The notes: generated by a model not told the origin, from the letters alone. A stretch of DNA of 64,000 bases from CAVWCW01 sp963753615 (GCA_963753615.1 CAVWCW010000024.1:26766-90765); one strand, 5' to 3'; shown: positions 35,441 to 44,817, numbered from the stretch's first letter. Program-made: numbers and translations.

Positions 35441-35818
35441 TCAGCCGCAGCCGCCACCCGAAGAGCCGCAGGTGCCGCAGCCACCGCCGCCGGCAGGCTG
35501 CAGATTGTTGAAAACAAAGCTGGCGTTGCCGTCGCCACGATCCTGGAAATCAATCTCGACGCCCCGCAGGTAACCCATGGTGGCATCGTCCACGATCACC
35601 CGGAAGCCATCGCACTCCAACACCCCGTCACTGGCATCGATGGTGTCGGTAAAGGTCATACCGAAGCTGACGCCACTGCAGCCGCCGGGGCTGGCATACA
35701 CGCGCACCCCCTCGATATTGTCGTCCACCTGCCCGATCAGTTCCGCCATCTTAACCTGGGCGATCTGGGTCAGGCTGATATCCTGTTCCGATAAGGCATT
35801 TTGAACCGTCGCGGTCAT
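35441..35818 (-). CDS. HesB/IscA-family iron-sulfur carrier with atypical cysteine tail
   Basis: This 125-residue protein is an A-type carrier by its core (VRVYASPGGCSGVSFGMTF, then RVIVDDATMGYLRGVEIDF). The first cluster cysteine is kept in PGGCSG. The C-terminal pair, usually CGCG, is replaced by a glycine-rich tail with CGTC and a final C (GGGGCGTCGSSGGGCG). This changes the spacing of the ligands. It has a good ribosome-binding site (GAGGAGAGG) and its own terminator. Together with erpA it flanks argC. Function in Fe-S transfer is inferred from the family only. Confidence 0.85.
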   Translation of the reverse strand: MTATVQNALSEQDISLTQIAQVKMAELIGQVDDNIEGVRVYASPGGCSGVSFGMTFTDTIDASDGVLECDGFRVIVDDATMGYLRGVEIDFQDRGDGNASFVFNNLQPAGGGGCGTCGSSGGGCG

Positions 35819-35945
35819 GCAATCCTCTCCTCATGAATCAAAGCGAAAAAGGCGACCAGAATACCACCAAACTCATGCTCAAACCAAGCAGGCAGCCGGC
35901 CGAGGCAGGGTCAAGTGCCTCCCGCTTATACATTGGAGCGAAATT

Positions 35946-36431
35946 TCAGAAGGCAAGTTCACCGCGCGCCCGCAGGGCATACAGATGCCGCTCTGCGTCC
36001 ACCAGGTGCTGCCCCCAATGGGCCTTGTAACTGCGGCGCCAGCCGTCGAGCGCCAAGTCCGGTTGCGGCGGGTTGGCGTCGAGGAGGCGCAGACCGTGCT
36101 TGAGCTCGCAATAGATATCGGTCAGGTCGTCGGCCAGGCTGCCGCTCATGCACTGCTTGTCGTGGGCGGCGTCAAACTCCATCCAATAGGCGTCCAGGTC
36201 CCCGAGCAGCTTGCGCAGATAGCCGTAAAGCTCGAATCGCGCGTCCAGGTCCGCCACCAGGGTGTGCTCCAAATCGTCGGGCACCCCCCCCAGAGCGGTA
36301 ATGGCCATATGCAGCCTCGGCAACAGCCCCGCCACCTCCTGGATCCAGGTTTCGTCGCGCTCACTGGCGGCCTCCACCAGCTCACAATAGCTGCGCGCCA
36401 GATCCTCCATTTCCCGCAACTGAGAACTCAT
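35946..36431 (-). CDS. DUF5063-like protein
   Basis: This 160-residue, largely helical and acidic protein resembles the DUF5063 family (MEDLARSYCELVEAA near the start, then DLDAYWMEFDAAHDKQC and DLTDIYCELKHGLRLLD). It has no signal peptide or membrane segment. The start at 36431 follows GAGAAGG. The function is unknown. It lies downstream of the rubredoxin gene on the same strand, but with about 130 bases between them. Confidence 0.75.
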   Translation of the reverse strand: MSSQLREMEDLARSYCELVEAASERDETWIQEVAGLLPRLHMAITALGGVPDDLEHTLVADLDARFELYGYLRKLLGDLDAYWMEFDAAHDKQCMSGSLADDLTDIYCELKHGLRLLDANPPQPDLALDGWRRSYKAHWGQHLVDAERHLYALRARGELAF

Positions 36432-36561
36432 TGCACCTTCTCTCCACCGCGCCCCTTCGGCTTTACACATTGTAGTAGAGTTTTTTCACGCCACCGGGAA
36501 ATGGGGCGGGACGGGAAGAGCCGCGGACCAGGGATACCCGGCCCGCGTTATCGGAGACCGT

Positions 36562-36726
36562 TTAGATCTCCATCATCTCGAAATCCTCCTTGCCGGCACC
36601 GCATTCGGGGCAGACCCAGTTGAGGGGAACGTCTTCCCAGCGGGTACCCGGGGTAATGCCCTCATCGGGAAGCCCGTTGGCCTCGTCGTAGATGAAGCCG
36701 CAGATCACGCACATATATTTTTTCAT
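36562..36726 (-). CDS. rubA: Rubredoxin
   Basis: This 54-residue protein carries one Fe(SCys)4 site formed by two loops, CVICG (residues 6-10) and CPECG (39-43). The surrounding MKKYMCVICGFIYDEANG and WVCPECGAGKEDFE are typical. It is a small one-electron carrier, for example for alkane hydroxylases or peroxide reduction. A rubredoxin gene divergent from thiD-thiE-hemL is also the Pseudomonas arrangement. Confidence 0.96.
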   Translation of the reverse strand: MKKYMCVICGFIYDEANGLPDEGITPGTRWEDVPLNWVCPECGAGKEDFEMMEI

Positions 36727-36861
36727 TTCGTCCCCGCAGTGGGTGGTTGGGATCAGCGGCGCATTCTGCCATGAACCCCGATCGAACTGAACCTTGACCC
36801 AGAGCACGATCTGAGGGACTTTCGCCTCTCGGATCATCAGCCACTGAGACCAGGTTCCCAG

Positions 36862-37665
36862 ATGCACCATGCGTCACGAATACCCCAGATCCTATGCATA
36901 TCGGGACACGATCCCGGCGGTGGAGCCGGCATACAGGCCGATATCGAGGCGGCAGCCGCCAATGGCGCCCATGCTTGCACCATCATCAGCTGCCTCACCG
37001 ACCAGGACAGCTGCGACGTCCACCGGCTGCTGCCGCAGCCGCTCCCGCAAGTGCTGAATCAGGCCCGGCGAGTGCTCGCGGACAGTCCCATCGCGGCGCT
37101 CAAAATCGGCCTTCTCGGCGACGCCGGCCTGGCACGAGGCCTCGGCGAGCTGCTTGCGGAGCGGCCCGATCTGCCAGTAATACTGGACCCGGTGCTGGCC
37201 TCCGGCGCCGGCACGGCGCTGGCGGACCGAGCCCTTCAGCAAGCCCTGCGCGAGCTCCTGCCCCGGGTGGGCTTGCTGACCCCAAACAGCCTGGAGGCGC
37301 GCCGGCTGGCCGCCGCCGGCGACGACCTCGACGCCTGCGCCGAGCGACTACTGGAACTGGGGGCTGGGGCGATACTGATCACCGGCACCCATGAGGACGA
37401 GGATGAGGTAGTCAACTGCCTGTACCGGCGCCGTTCAGCCACGGAGCGCTGGTGCTACCGGCGTCTGCCGGCCAGTTACCACGGCTCCGGCTGCACCCTG
37501 GCTGCCGCCATCGCTGCGCGACTGGCCGCCGGCGAGCCCCTTGCCGAGGCGGTTCGCAGCGGGCTGGACTATACCTGGCACAGCCTGGAGGCGGGCTGGC
37601 AGAGCGGGCGCTGCCAACCGATCCCGGACCGTCTATTTTCGTTGCGGCGCGGGGGCCGACCATGA
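36862..37665 (+). CDS. thiD: Hydroxymethylpyrimidine/phosphomethylpyrimidine kinase
   Basis: This 267-residue ribokinase-fold enzyme phosphorylates HMP and HMP-P for thiamine synthesis. It has ISGHDPGGGAGIQADIEAAA near the start, ILDPVLASGAG in the middle and the catalytic anion-hole region YHGSGCTLAAAIAA with the usual aspartate replaced in context by GSGC. Its stop overlaps thiE (ATGA), so the thi genes are coupled. Confidence 0.94.
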   Translation: MHHASRIPQILCISGHDPGGGAGIQADIEAAAANGAHACTIISCLTDQDSCDVHRLLPQPLPQVLNQARRVLADSPIAALKIGLLGDAGLARGLGELLAERPDLPVILDPVLASGAGTALADRALQQALRELLPRVGLLTPNSLEARRLAAAGDDLDACAERLLELGAGAILITGTHEDEDEVVNCLYRRRSATERWCYRRLPASYHGSGCTLAAAIAARLAAGEPLAEAVRSGLDYTWHSLEAGWQSGRCQPIPDRLFSLRRGGRP

Positions 37666-38318
37666 GGCCCGAGCGCCCCTGGGGCGGGCTCTATGCCATC
37701 ACCCGCCCAGCCCCGGTCGGCGGGCAGGCCTTGAGCGAAGAGGTGGCCGGCGCGATCGCCGGCGGTGCACGCTGGGTGCAGTATCGGGACAAGGGCGAGG
37801 ACCAGGCGCGCCGGCGCCAGGAGGCTGCAGCCCTGGCCCAGCTCTGCCGTCGCCACCAGGTGCCGCTGATCGTCAACGACGATCCTCGGCTGGCCGCCGA
37901 GGTGGGAGCCGACGGGGTGCACCTGGGGCGCGACGACAGCGCCCTGCGCCCGGCCCGGCGGCTGCTCGGCCCGAGCGCGATCATCGGGGTGTCCTGTTAC
38001 GACCGGCTGGACCGGGCCCGGGCCGCCCAATCCGCTGGGGCCGATTACCTGGCCTTCGGCCGCTTCTTCGCCTCCCGCAGCAAGCCCGGTGCGGTGCCCG
38101 CCGGGATCGAACTGCTGCGCGCGGCGCGCCGGGAGTTCTACCTGCCGCTGGTTGCCATAGGCGGCATAACCCCGGAAAATGGCCGCGCCCTGGTGTGCGC
38201 CGGGGCCGACATGCTGGCGGTGATCCATGGGATCTTCGGCCAGCCGCACCCGGGCCGCGCCGCCCGCGCATTCGACCGCTGCTTTCACCCGGAGGACACC
38301 GATGAGCCGATCCCATGA
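37662..38318 (+). CDS. thiE: Thiamine-phosphate synthase
   Basis: This 218-residue TIM-barrel enzyme joins HMP-PP with thiazole phosphate. Family features are GLYAITRPAPVGG, the pyrophosphate region WVQYRDKGEDQ, IVNDDPRLAAEVGADGVHLG, and FGRFFASRSKPGA. The start overlaps the thiD stop, and its end overlaps hemL by 17 bases. Confidence 0.94.
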   Translation: MRPERPWGGLYAITRPAPVGGQALSEEVAGAIAGGARWVQYRDKGEDQARRRQEAAALAQLCRRHQVPLIVNDDPRLAAEVGADGVHLGRDDSALRPARRLLGPSAIIGVSCYDRLDRARAAQSAGADYLAFGRFFASRSKPGAVPAGIELLRAARREFYLPLVAIGGITPENGRALVCAGADMLAVIHGIFGQPHPGRAARAFDRCFHPEDTDEPIP

Positions 38319-39589
38319 CCTGTTTCAGCAAGCCCAGCAGCACATCCCCGGCGGCGTCAACTCGCCGGTTCGGGCGTTCCGCGGCGTCGGCGGCGATCCG
38401 GTGTTTATCGACCGGGCGGCCGGCGCTTACCTGTTCGACGCGGACGGCCGGCGCTATGTCGACTACGTGGGCTCCTGGGGCCCGATGGTGCTCGGACACG
38501 CCCACCCGGAAGTGATCCAGGCGGTACATGCCGCGGTGGACCGGGGCCTTAGCTTCGGGGCCCCCACCGAGGGCGAGACCCGGATGGCGGACCTGGTGTG
38601 CGAACTGGTGCCGTCTATGGAGCTGGTGCGCATGGTCAGCTCCGGCACCGAAGCCACCATGAGCGCCATCCGCCTGGCCCGCGGCTACACCGGGCGCGAC
38701 AAGATCGTCAAGTTCGAGGGCTGCTACCACGGCCACTCAGACTCCCTGCTGGTGAAGGCCGGATCCGGCGCCCTCACCCTGGGCGAGCCCAGTTCCCCCG
38801 GAGTCCCCGCGCCCTTGGCCGAGCTGACCATCACCCTGAATTACAACGACCTGGAACAGGTGGAGCAGACCTTTGCCGCCGTCGGCGGCGAGATCGCCTG
38901 CATCATCGTCGAGCCGGTGGCCGGCAATATGAACTGCATCCCGCCGCAACCGGGCTTTCTCGAAGGCCTGCGTCGAGTCTGCGACCAGTACGGCGCCCTG
39001 CTGATCTTCGACGAGGTGATGACCGGCTTCCGAGTCGCCCTGGGCGGGGCCCAGGGGCTCTACGGTGTGACGCCCGGACCTGACTACCCTGGGCAAGGTG
39101 ATCGGCGGCGGCATGCCGGTGGGGGCCTTCGGCGGTCGGCGCGAGGTGATGGAGCGAATCGCACCCCTGGGCCCGGTCTACCAGGCCGGCACCTTGTCCG
39201 GCAATCCGGTGGCGATGGCCGCCGGTCTCAAGACCCTGGAGCTGATCTCGACCCCAGGCTTCTACCAGGACCTGGGCGCGCGCACCGAACGCCTGGTGGA
39301 CGGCATGCTGGCAGCCGCCGCTGCAGCAGGCATCCCCCTCAGCGCCAACCGGGTCGGGGGTATGTTCGGTATTTTCTTCACCGACGCCGGTCCGGTCAGC
39401 GACTTTGCCGGCGCCACTGCCTGCGACCAGGCGCGCTTCCGGGGCTTCTTTCACGCCATGCTGGAACGGGGGGTGTATTTCGCGCCCTCGGCCTTCGAGG
39501 CCGGGTTCGTCTCCGCAGCCCACAGCGAGGGCGATATCGAAGCCAGCCTGGAAGCGGCAGCCGGCGCCTTTGCCGCGCTGACCGCCTAG
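38302..39589 (+). CDS. hemL: Glutamate-1-semialdehyde 2,1-aminomutase (one apparent frameshift)
   Basis: This PLP enzyme makes 5-aminolevulinate for haem synthesis by the C5 route. The N-terminal 260 codons (from the ATG at 38302, SRSHDLFQQAQQHIPGGVNS) include the PLP phosphate region SSGTEATMSAIRLARG and FDEVMTGFRV. After YGVTP the frame breaks. Removing one G at 39076-39077 gives DLTTLGKVIGGGMPVGAFGG with the PLP lysine, and the rest continues to 39589 with VYQAGTLSGNPVAMAAG. The full product would be about 428 residues, the normal length, so the break looks like a sequencing error. The place after thiE is conserved in Pseudomonas. Confidence 0.94.
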
Positions 39590-39605
39590 GGCCGGCTGCG
39601 GCGCC

Positions 39606-41648
39606 GTGGGCGCCCTGTTCGACCAACTGCTGGCCTGGGTCGCGCTACACCCGATATGGGCCGGGCTGATCGTATTCCTGGTGGCCATGGCCGAGTCCCT
39701 GGCCATCGTCGGGGTGATCGTGCCGGGGGTGGCGATGATGTTCGGCATCGGCGCCCTGATCAGCGCCGGTGCCCTGCACTTCTGGCCCACCCTGATCTGG
39801 GCCGTGGCCGGGGCGGTGCTGGGCGACGGGCTCAGTTTTTTCCTCGGCCGCCACTACCAGCAGCAGCTACGGGGTTTCTGGCCCTTCTCCCGCCACCCGG
39901 AAATGCTCGATCAGGGAGTGCGCTTCTTCCAGCGCTACGGCGGCAAGAGCGTGGTTTTCGGCCGCTTCGTCGGGCCGGTGCGGGCGGTGGTACCCCTGGT
40001 GGCGGGAATGCTGGGCATGTCTCCGGCACGCTTTCTGGCCGCCAATATCGGCTCCGCCCTGGCCTGGGCCCCAGCCTACCTCCTGCCGGGGATGGTTTTC
40101 GGGGCTTCTCTGGAGCTTGCGTCCGAGGTCGCCTTCCGCCTGGTGGTCCTGCTGGTGATGCTGATCGCCCTGCTCTGGTTCGTGGCCTGGCTGGTAAAGC
40201 GGGTGTTCCGCCTCATTCACCCCCGAGCCGGAGCCCTGGTGGGCCGACTGTTGCTCTGGAGCCAACTGCATCCCAAACTGGGGGAGATCGGCAATGCGCT
40301 GGCCAACCCCGATCACCGGGAAGGCCGCGGCCTGGCCCTGTTCGCCAGCCTGCTGCTGACCGCCACCGTGCTCTTCGCCCTGGTGCTGACGGCGGTGCTC
40401 GGAGCCGGCGAGGGCCAGAGCCTGGACCAGGTGCTGTGGCAGGCCCTACAGAGCCTGCGCACCCCCTGGGCCGACCATCTGTTGGTGAGCTTCAGCCGTT
40501 TGGCGGACCTAGCCCCCATGCTTGGCCTGGGGGCGGCGGTGCTGGTCCTGATGGGCTGGCGCCGCGACTGGTCCAGCGCCGGGCACTGGCTGGCGGCGCT
40601 GGCCTTCGGCCTGCTGGCCGCGCCCTTGGTAAAATATCTGGTGCAGATCCCACGCCCGGACAGCGGCGTTGCGGCGCTCGGGCCCTACGCCTTTCCCAGC
40701 GCCCATGTGTTGCGGGCCACGGTGATATACGGCTTCCTGGCGGTGCTGATCGCCCGCGACGTGAGGCCGCGTTGGCGCTGGCTGCCCTATGCAATGGCGG
40801 GGCTGGCCACCGTCAGCGTGGCGGTAGCGCGCTTGTACCTGGGGGTGCACTGGCTCTCGGACGTACTGGGCGCCCTGACCCTGGGCTTGATCTGGATCTC
40901 CGCCCTTGGTATCGCTTATCGCCGCCACAGTCAATTGGCGACCGGTTGGCCGGCCCTGAGCGCCGTATCCGCCGCCGCCCTATGCGTGGGGCTCGGCCTC
41001 CAGAGCGGACTTTACCACCAGCAACAAGTTGCGGCCTACACGCCACAACGTAGTCTGACCGAAATGGCCTTCGCAGACTGGTGGGAGGACGGTTGGCGAG
41101 AACTGCCGGGGCTGCGCGCCGACATTCGGGGCCGGGCCGAGCACCCGTTCAACCTACAGTACGCCGGGGACCTCGAGACCCTGCAACAAGCCCTCGAGCC
41201 CGCCGGCTGGCGGCCCGCACAACCGCTTGGCTGGCACAACCTGCTGCATTTGCTCAGTCCGTCCCTTGCTTTGAAAGACCTGCCTGTGCTGCCGCAAGTC
41301 CACGATGGGCTCCACGAATCTCTGGCTTTGGAAAAGCCGTCGGCCGACGGCGGCCGCCTGGTCCTGCGCCTGTGGCCAGCCGACGTGCTCCTGCAACCGA
41401 CCGCCCAGCCCCTATGGTTAGGTAATGTTTCGGCGCAGGGCCGACGCCGCATGCTTGGGCTATTCAACTTCCCCCAGACCCTGGACGGGTTTGACGATGT
41501 CCGCGCTCTGCTGACCGCCGACAGCCGGAGTCTGCGCCAACGTTTGCCCGAGACCGAAGCCATTTACCGCCCCTTGCTGATTGACGGAACAAAAGAGGCG
41601 GCCGCGCACCCGTTACGGTCAGGAAGCTCCCGCCCCCTGCCCTTATGA
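39606..41648 (+). CDS. DedA - PAP2 phosphatase - LssY fusion membrane protein
   Basis: This 680-residue protein starts at a GTG. Residues about 15-190 are a DedA (SNARE-associated) domain with GVIVPGVAMMFGIGAL, FFLGRHYQQQL and the GRFVGPVRAVVPLVAGM motif. Residues about 230-450 are a PAP2 acid phosphatase domain with its three motifs: KYLVQIPRP, PSAH and ARLYLGVHWLSDV. The last 200 residues match an LssY C-terminal-type domain. DedA proteins act in polyprenyl- or phospholipid flipping, and PAP2 enzymes remove phosphate from lipid pyrophosphates, so the fusion may process and recycle lipid carriers. This layout is known in other proteobacteria. Confidence 0.9.
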   Translation: MGALFDQLLAWVALHPIWAGLIVFLVAMAESLAIVGVIVPGVAMMFGIGALISAGALHFWPTLIWAVAGAVLGDGLSFFLGRHYQQQLRGFWPFSRHPEMLDQGVRFFQRYGGKSVVFGRFVGPVRAVVPLVAGMLGMSPARFLAANIGSALAWAPAYLLPGMVFGASLELASEVAFRLVVLLVMLIALLWFVAWLVKRVFRLIHPRAGALVGRLLLWSQLHPKLGEIGNALANPDHREGRGLALFASLLLTATVLFALVLTAVLGAGEGQSLDQVLWQALQSLRTPWADHLLVSFSRLADLAPMLGLGAAVLVLMGWRRDWSSAGHWLAALAFGLLAAPLVKYLVQIPRPDSGVAALGPYAFPSAHVLRATVIYGFLAVLIARDVRPRWRWLPYAMAGLATVSVAVARLYLGVHWLSDVLGALTLGLIWISALGIAYRRHSQLATGWPALSAVSAAALCVGLGLQSGLYHQQQVAAYTPQRSLTEMAFADWWEDGWRELPGLRADIRGRAEHPFNLQYAGDLETLQQALEPAGWRPAQPLGWHNLLHLLSPSLALKDLPVLPQVHDGLHESLALEKPSADGGRLVLRLWPADVLLQPTAQPLWLGNVSAQGRRRMLGLFNFPQTLDGFDDVRALLTADSRSLRQRLPETEAIYRPLLIDGTKEAAAHPLRSGSSRPLPL

Positions 41649-41991
41649 CAGGGCACCGCCCCCCCGCCTTGGGTGTTTCCGTTTTCGGGCGCCCTCCTGA
41701 GATGGACCGGGTTACTGCCCCGAATGGCGCTTGACGACCCGCCCTCGGTTACCTAAAGCCGCTCATCTGGTTGTCTCGAGATACACGACGAAGATTGAGG
41801 TTGCCGCCGCGGAGCATGCGGAAAGAAACCATTTAATCCGCTGGAACAGGCGTGCTTTCAGCCCGCTTGCAGTATATTTGCTGGTCATTTCCTATCCCTC
41901 TCCATTCCCGACCAAAATAGTCGGGTATATGGGCAATGTAGACCCTCCGACGGGAGATGCAAGGGGGATAGACAGGGTCTTTGTAGGGTTT
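41649..41991. other. Intergenic region with a small hairpin
   Basis: The 343 bases between two converging genes hold no coding stretch that I recognise. A stem CCCGAC/GTCGGG (41907-41925) with an A-rich loop is present without a T run. The sequence around 41800-41940 is visibly less GC-rich than its neighbours. Confidence 0.4.
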
Positions 41992-43104
41992 TCAGCCGTT
42001 CGCTGCGAAACGCTCGATGGCAAAAGGCGCGATCGGCAGCTCGCTGCGCCCGTCCAGAATCAGCTCGGAGAGGATCCGACCCACGATCGGCGATAGCTGG
42101 AAGCCGTGGGCGCAGAAACCGAATGCATGCCAGGCTCCGGCGGCCGTGCGGCTGGGACCGATCACGGGGATGCCGTCCGGCATAAAGGCCTCGATACCGG
42201 CCCAGGCGCGCACGATGCGCACCTCCGGCAGCTGGGGGAACAGGGCCAGGGCACTGCGCGCGCTGACCGCCAGCTTGGCCCAATCGAGGCGGGTGCGACC
42301 GCGGGCGAAGTCCAGCTCCGCCAGGTGGGCGCCGCCGATCAGCAGGGTGCCATTCTGCATCTGCTTGAACGACAGCTTGCGTCCGGCCGCGCCCAGCACC
42401 GGCTCAATGAATCGGGGCAGCCTTTCGCTGACCATCATCATGGGTGCAGCCGGGCGCAGCGGCACCGGGTCGCCCAACTGCTCGGCCACCCTCCCGGCCC
42501 AGGCGCCGGCGCAATTGACCAGCAGCGGGGCTCGGAAGGTCCCCGCCGGGGTGCTCAATCGCCATTCCTGCCCAACCCGTTCGACGGCGTCCACCCGCGC
42601 CCCGGACCGGTACTCCACCCCCAGGGACCGGGCCTTGCGGCGAAAAGCGGTCAGGGCGTGAAAAGGCCGCCCGTAGCCATCGCCCCGGCATACCAGAGCC
42701 CCCTGGCAGTGACGGGCCAGGGCCGGCACCAAGCGATAGAGTTCGGCGCGCCCGATCAGCTCTTCGTGATCATAACCCAGGCCGCGCACCAGCTCGGCGC
42801 GCTCGGCCAGGCGCGCCATCTCGACCTCGTTCTCCGCCACCCGAACCTGGGCGCTGAACTGGGCATCGCAGTCGGAGTCGACCAGGGCCTCGATACGCGC
42901 CCAGACTTCGGCGGCGGCAACGCTTAGTGGGATCTCCGCCGGGTGCCGATTGAGCCGGCGCAGGCCTCCCGCGTTCACCCCCGAGGCATGGCGCCCGGGG
43001 CTATCCTTCTCCAGCACCAGGCTGCGCACCCCGCGCCGGGCCAGGTAGAGGGCGGTGGAAGAACCCATCAGGCCGCCGCCGATGATCAAGGCGTCGGCCT
43101 TCAT
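41992..43104 (-). CDS. FAD-dependent oxidoreductase, DAO family (HcnC/SoxB-like subunit)
   Basis: This 370-residue flavoprotein has the N-terminal dinucleotide motif ALIIGGGLMGSSTALYLARRG and the D-amino-acid-oxidase family C-terminal region ARAWAGIEAFMPDGIPVIGP, then FGFCAHGFQLSPIVG. It resembles the beta subunit of hydrogen cyanide synthase, sarcosine oxidase and D-hydroxyproline or opine dehydrogenases. The start overlaps the stop of the upstream subunit gene (ATGA). It is the last gene of the minus-strand operon. The likely reaction is oxidation of an amine or imino acid; the substrate cannot be read from the sequence. Confidence 0.88.
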   Translation of the reverse strand: MKADALIIGGGLMGSSTALYLARRGVRSLVLEKDSPGRHASGVNAGGLRRLNRHPAEIPLSVAAAEVWARIEALVDSDCDAQFSAQVRVAENEVEMARLAERAELVRGLGYDHEELIGRAELYRLVPALARHCQGALVCRGDGYGRPFHALTAFRRKARSLGVEYRSGARVDAVERVGQEWRLSTPAGTFRAPLLVNCAGAWAGRVAEQLGDPVPLRPAAPMMMVSERLPRFIEPVLGAAGRKLSFKQMQNGTLLIGGAHLAELDFARGRTRLDWAKLAVSARSALALFPQLPEVRIVRAWAGIEAFMPDGIPVIGPSRTAAGAWHAFGFCAHGFQLSPIVGRILSELILDGRSELPIAPFAIERFAANG

Positions 43105-44504
43105 TCGGTCTCCTCAGGATACAGCGCCGCCAGCTGCCCCAGGCTGAGGGGCTTGGCCGGCGGGCGCACCCGGTAATGACCGGACTCACTCACCGGCAAC
43201 CCGAGTTCGGCCGCCAGCACCTGGGCCACAGCGTCGGCGCATTGGCGGCCCTGGCAGGGCCCCATGCCGCAGCGGGTGAGGAACTTGACCTGGTTGCTGT
43301 CGAGATGGCCGTCCGCCGCCGCGGCCCGGATCTGGCCCGCGCTTACCTCCTCGCAGCGGCACACGATGGTGTCGTCGTCCGCCACCTGCAACAACCGCTC
43401 CGAGAGGCGGAACAGGGACTCGAGGAACGGCCGCACATGGCGGTCAGCCCTCAGCCAGCGGCGGTCGGCGGCGGCCAGCCGATCGCGCTCGGCACGATCG
43501 ACCAGACCCAGCGAGCGCAGGGCCTCGCAAACGGCCAGGCGCCCGGCGTGCTCGGCGCTGCGGGCGCCGAAGATGCCGGCGCCGTCGCCGGCCAGCAGCA
43601 GACCCTCAACGTTGGAGCGGCCCCAGTGGTCGCTGCGCGGGCGCCAGCATTGCTGGGCTCGATCCCAACCGTGGGCGCAGCCGGCGGCGCGGCTCAGGTG
43701 GGTGTTGGGAACCAGGCCGAAGTGAACCAGCAGCAGTCCGCAGTCGAGCTGGCGTTGCTGGCGCCCGCGGTGAAAGCCAACCGCCTCCAGGCGCTCGCCG
43801 CCCAGAGCGCGCAGCCCGTGCACACCGCGCAGAATCGGCACCCCGGCGCGCTTGAGGTCGCGCTCATAACCCAGGCCCTTGGCAATGTAGTGATGGGTCA
43901 GCAAGGCCCGGGGCAAGCTCGGCAAGGCGCGCAGACGGTTGGACGGCGGCGCCATATCGAGAATGGCCTGCACCCGCACCCCGCAGCGCAGGTACTGCCA
44001 GGCCAGTAGCCACAACAGCGGCCCGCAGCCGGCGATCACCACCCCGTCCTCGGGCACCAGGCCCTCTGCCTTGAGCAGGATCTGACCGGCGCCGGCGTTC
44101 ATCACCCCGGGCAGGGTCCAACCGGGGAAAGGCAGCGGCCGCTCCATGGCCCCGTTGGCGAGCAGCACCCGCTCGGCCTGCACCACCCGGGCCCGGCCTC
44201 GCTGCTCCAGCCCCAGCGCCAGGCCGTCCGGGCCCGGCTCCAGCGACCAGACCCGGGATTCGGGGAAATAATTCCCGCCGCCGGCCCGCATCGCCTCGAC
44301 CAGCGCCAGGCCCCGGTCGTATTCGCCGCCCAGGGTATCGGCCCGAGCCTTCGGCACCGACTCGATACCTCGGAAGATCTGTCCCCCCGGCGCCGGCTGC
44401 TCGTCGAACAGGGCCAGTTCAAGCCCCTGACCAGCAGCGAGGGCGGCGGCCGCCAAACCGGCGGGACCGGCGCCGACGATGGCCAGGGGATAGCGCTCAG
44501 TCAT
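43101..44504 (-). CDS. FAD/NAD(P)-dependent oxidoreductase with BFD-like [2Fe-2S] domain (HcnB-like subunit)
   Basis: This 467-residue protein has a FAD motif LAIVGAGPAGLAAAALAAGQ, an NAD-type motif VVIAGCGPLLWLLAWQYLRC and a C-terminal BFD-like iron-sulfur domain with cysteines in IVCRCEEVSA and TRCGMGPCQGRQC. This is the architecture of the alpha subunit of HcnABC-type and octopine/nopaline oxidase complexes. The ATG at 44504 overlaps the upstream [2Fe-2S] subunit gene by eight bases and is preferred to one 30 bases earlier. Electrons probably pass from the DAO subunit through these clusters to a quinone or cytochrome. Confidence 0.88.
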   Translation of the reverse strand: MTERYPLAIVGAGPAGLAAAALAAGQGLELALFDEQPAPGGQIFRGIESVPKARADTLGGEYDRGLALVEAMRAGGGNYFPESRVWSLEPGPDGLALGLEQRGRARVVQAERVLLANGAMERPLPFPGWTLPGVMNAGAGQILLKAEGLVPEDGVVIAGCGPLLWLLAWQYLRCGVRVQAILDMAPPSNRLRALPSLPRALLTHHYIAKGLGYERDLKRAGVPILRGVHGLRALGGERLEAVGFHRGRQQRQLDCGLLLVHFGLVPNTHLSRAAGCAHGWDRAQQCWRPRSDHWGRSNVEGLLLAGDGAGIFGARSAEHAGRLAVCEALRSLGLVDRAERDRLAAADRRWLRADRHVRPFLESLFRLSERLLQVADDDTIVCRCEEVSAGQIRAAAADGHLDSNQVKFLTRCGMGPCQGRQCADAVAQVLAAELGLPVSESGHYRVRPPAKPLSLGQLAALYPEETE

Positions 44505-44817
44505 CCATCGCCTCCGGCGGCGGGGGCCAGTCATTTCCCGCGCCCTGCTGACGCTCGATGCGCATGCCCTCGGACACCGCCACCTGACAGGCCTGGCGGT
44601 TGGGTTGCCCGTCGATCACCATCAGGCATTCGAAACAGACCCCCATCATGCACAGAGGGGCCCGCGGGGAACCCAGCTCGGGGGTGGTGCGGGTGGGGAC
44701 AAGGCCCAGGGCCAGGGCTACGGCGGCTACGCTCCGGCCGCGGGGCACCGCCACCTCTCGGCCTTCGATGGTCACTGTCACCAGATCCTGGTGCTGATCA
44801 TGCAGGGGTCGAAACAT
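44497..44817 (-). CDS. [2Fe-2S] ferredoxin-like small subunit (HcnA-like)
   Basis: This 106-residue protein is a plant-ferredoxin-type subunit with cluster cysteines in LCMMGVCFECLMVIDG and a final one in RQACQVAV. It begins VTVTIEGREVAVPRGRSVAA, the usual beta-grasp start. Such subunits form a heterotrimer with the two flavoproteins encoded directly downstream. It overlaps the next gene by eight bases. Confidence 0.9.
   Translation of the reverse strand: MFRPLHDQHQDLVTVTIEGREVAVPRGRSVAAVALALGLVPTRTTPELGSPRAPLCMMGVCFECLMVIDGQPNRQACQVAVSEGMRIERQQGAGNDWPPPPEAMDD

Noticed and set aside
34986..35573. A 195-codon plus-strand frame across the candidate small RNA and both minus-strand terminators
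   Set aside because: It runs through two intrinsic terminators and into the antisense of the Fe-S carrier gene, and the protein looks like nothing known.
38302..39589. Programmed frameshifting in hemL
   Set aside because: There is no slippery heptamer or downstream pseudoknot, and hemL is not known to frameshift. The single-base fix matches errors elsewhere in the window.
41731..42096. A 121-codon plus-strand frame downstream of the DedA-PAP2 gene
   Set aside because: It overlaps the end of the DAO subunit gene on the other strand, has no ribosome-binding site and no recognisable motif.
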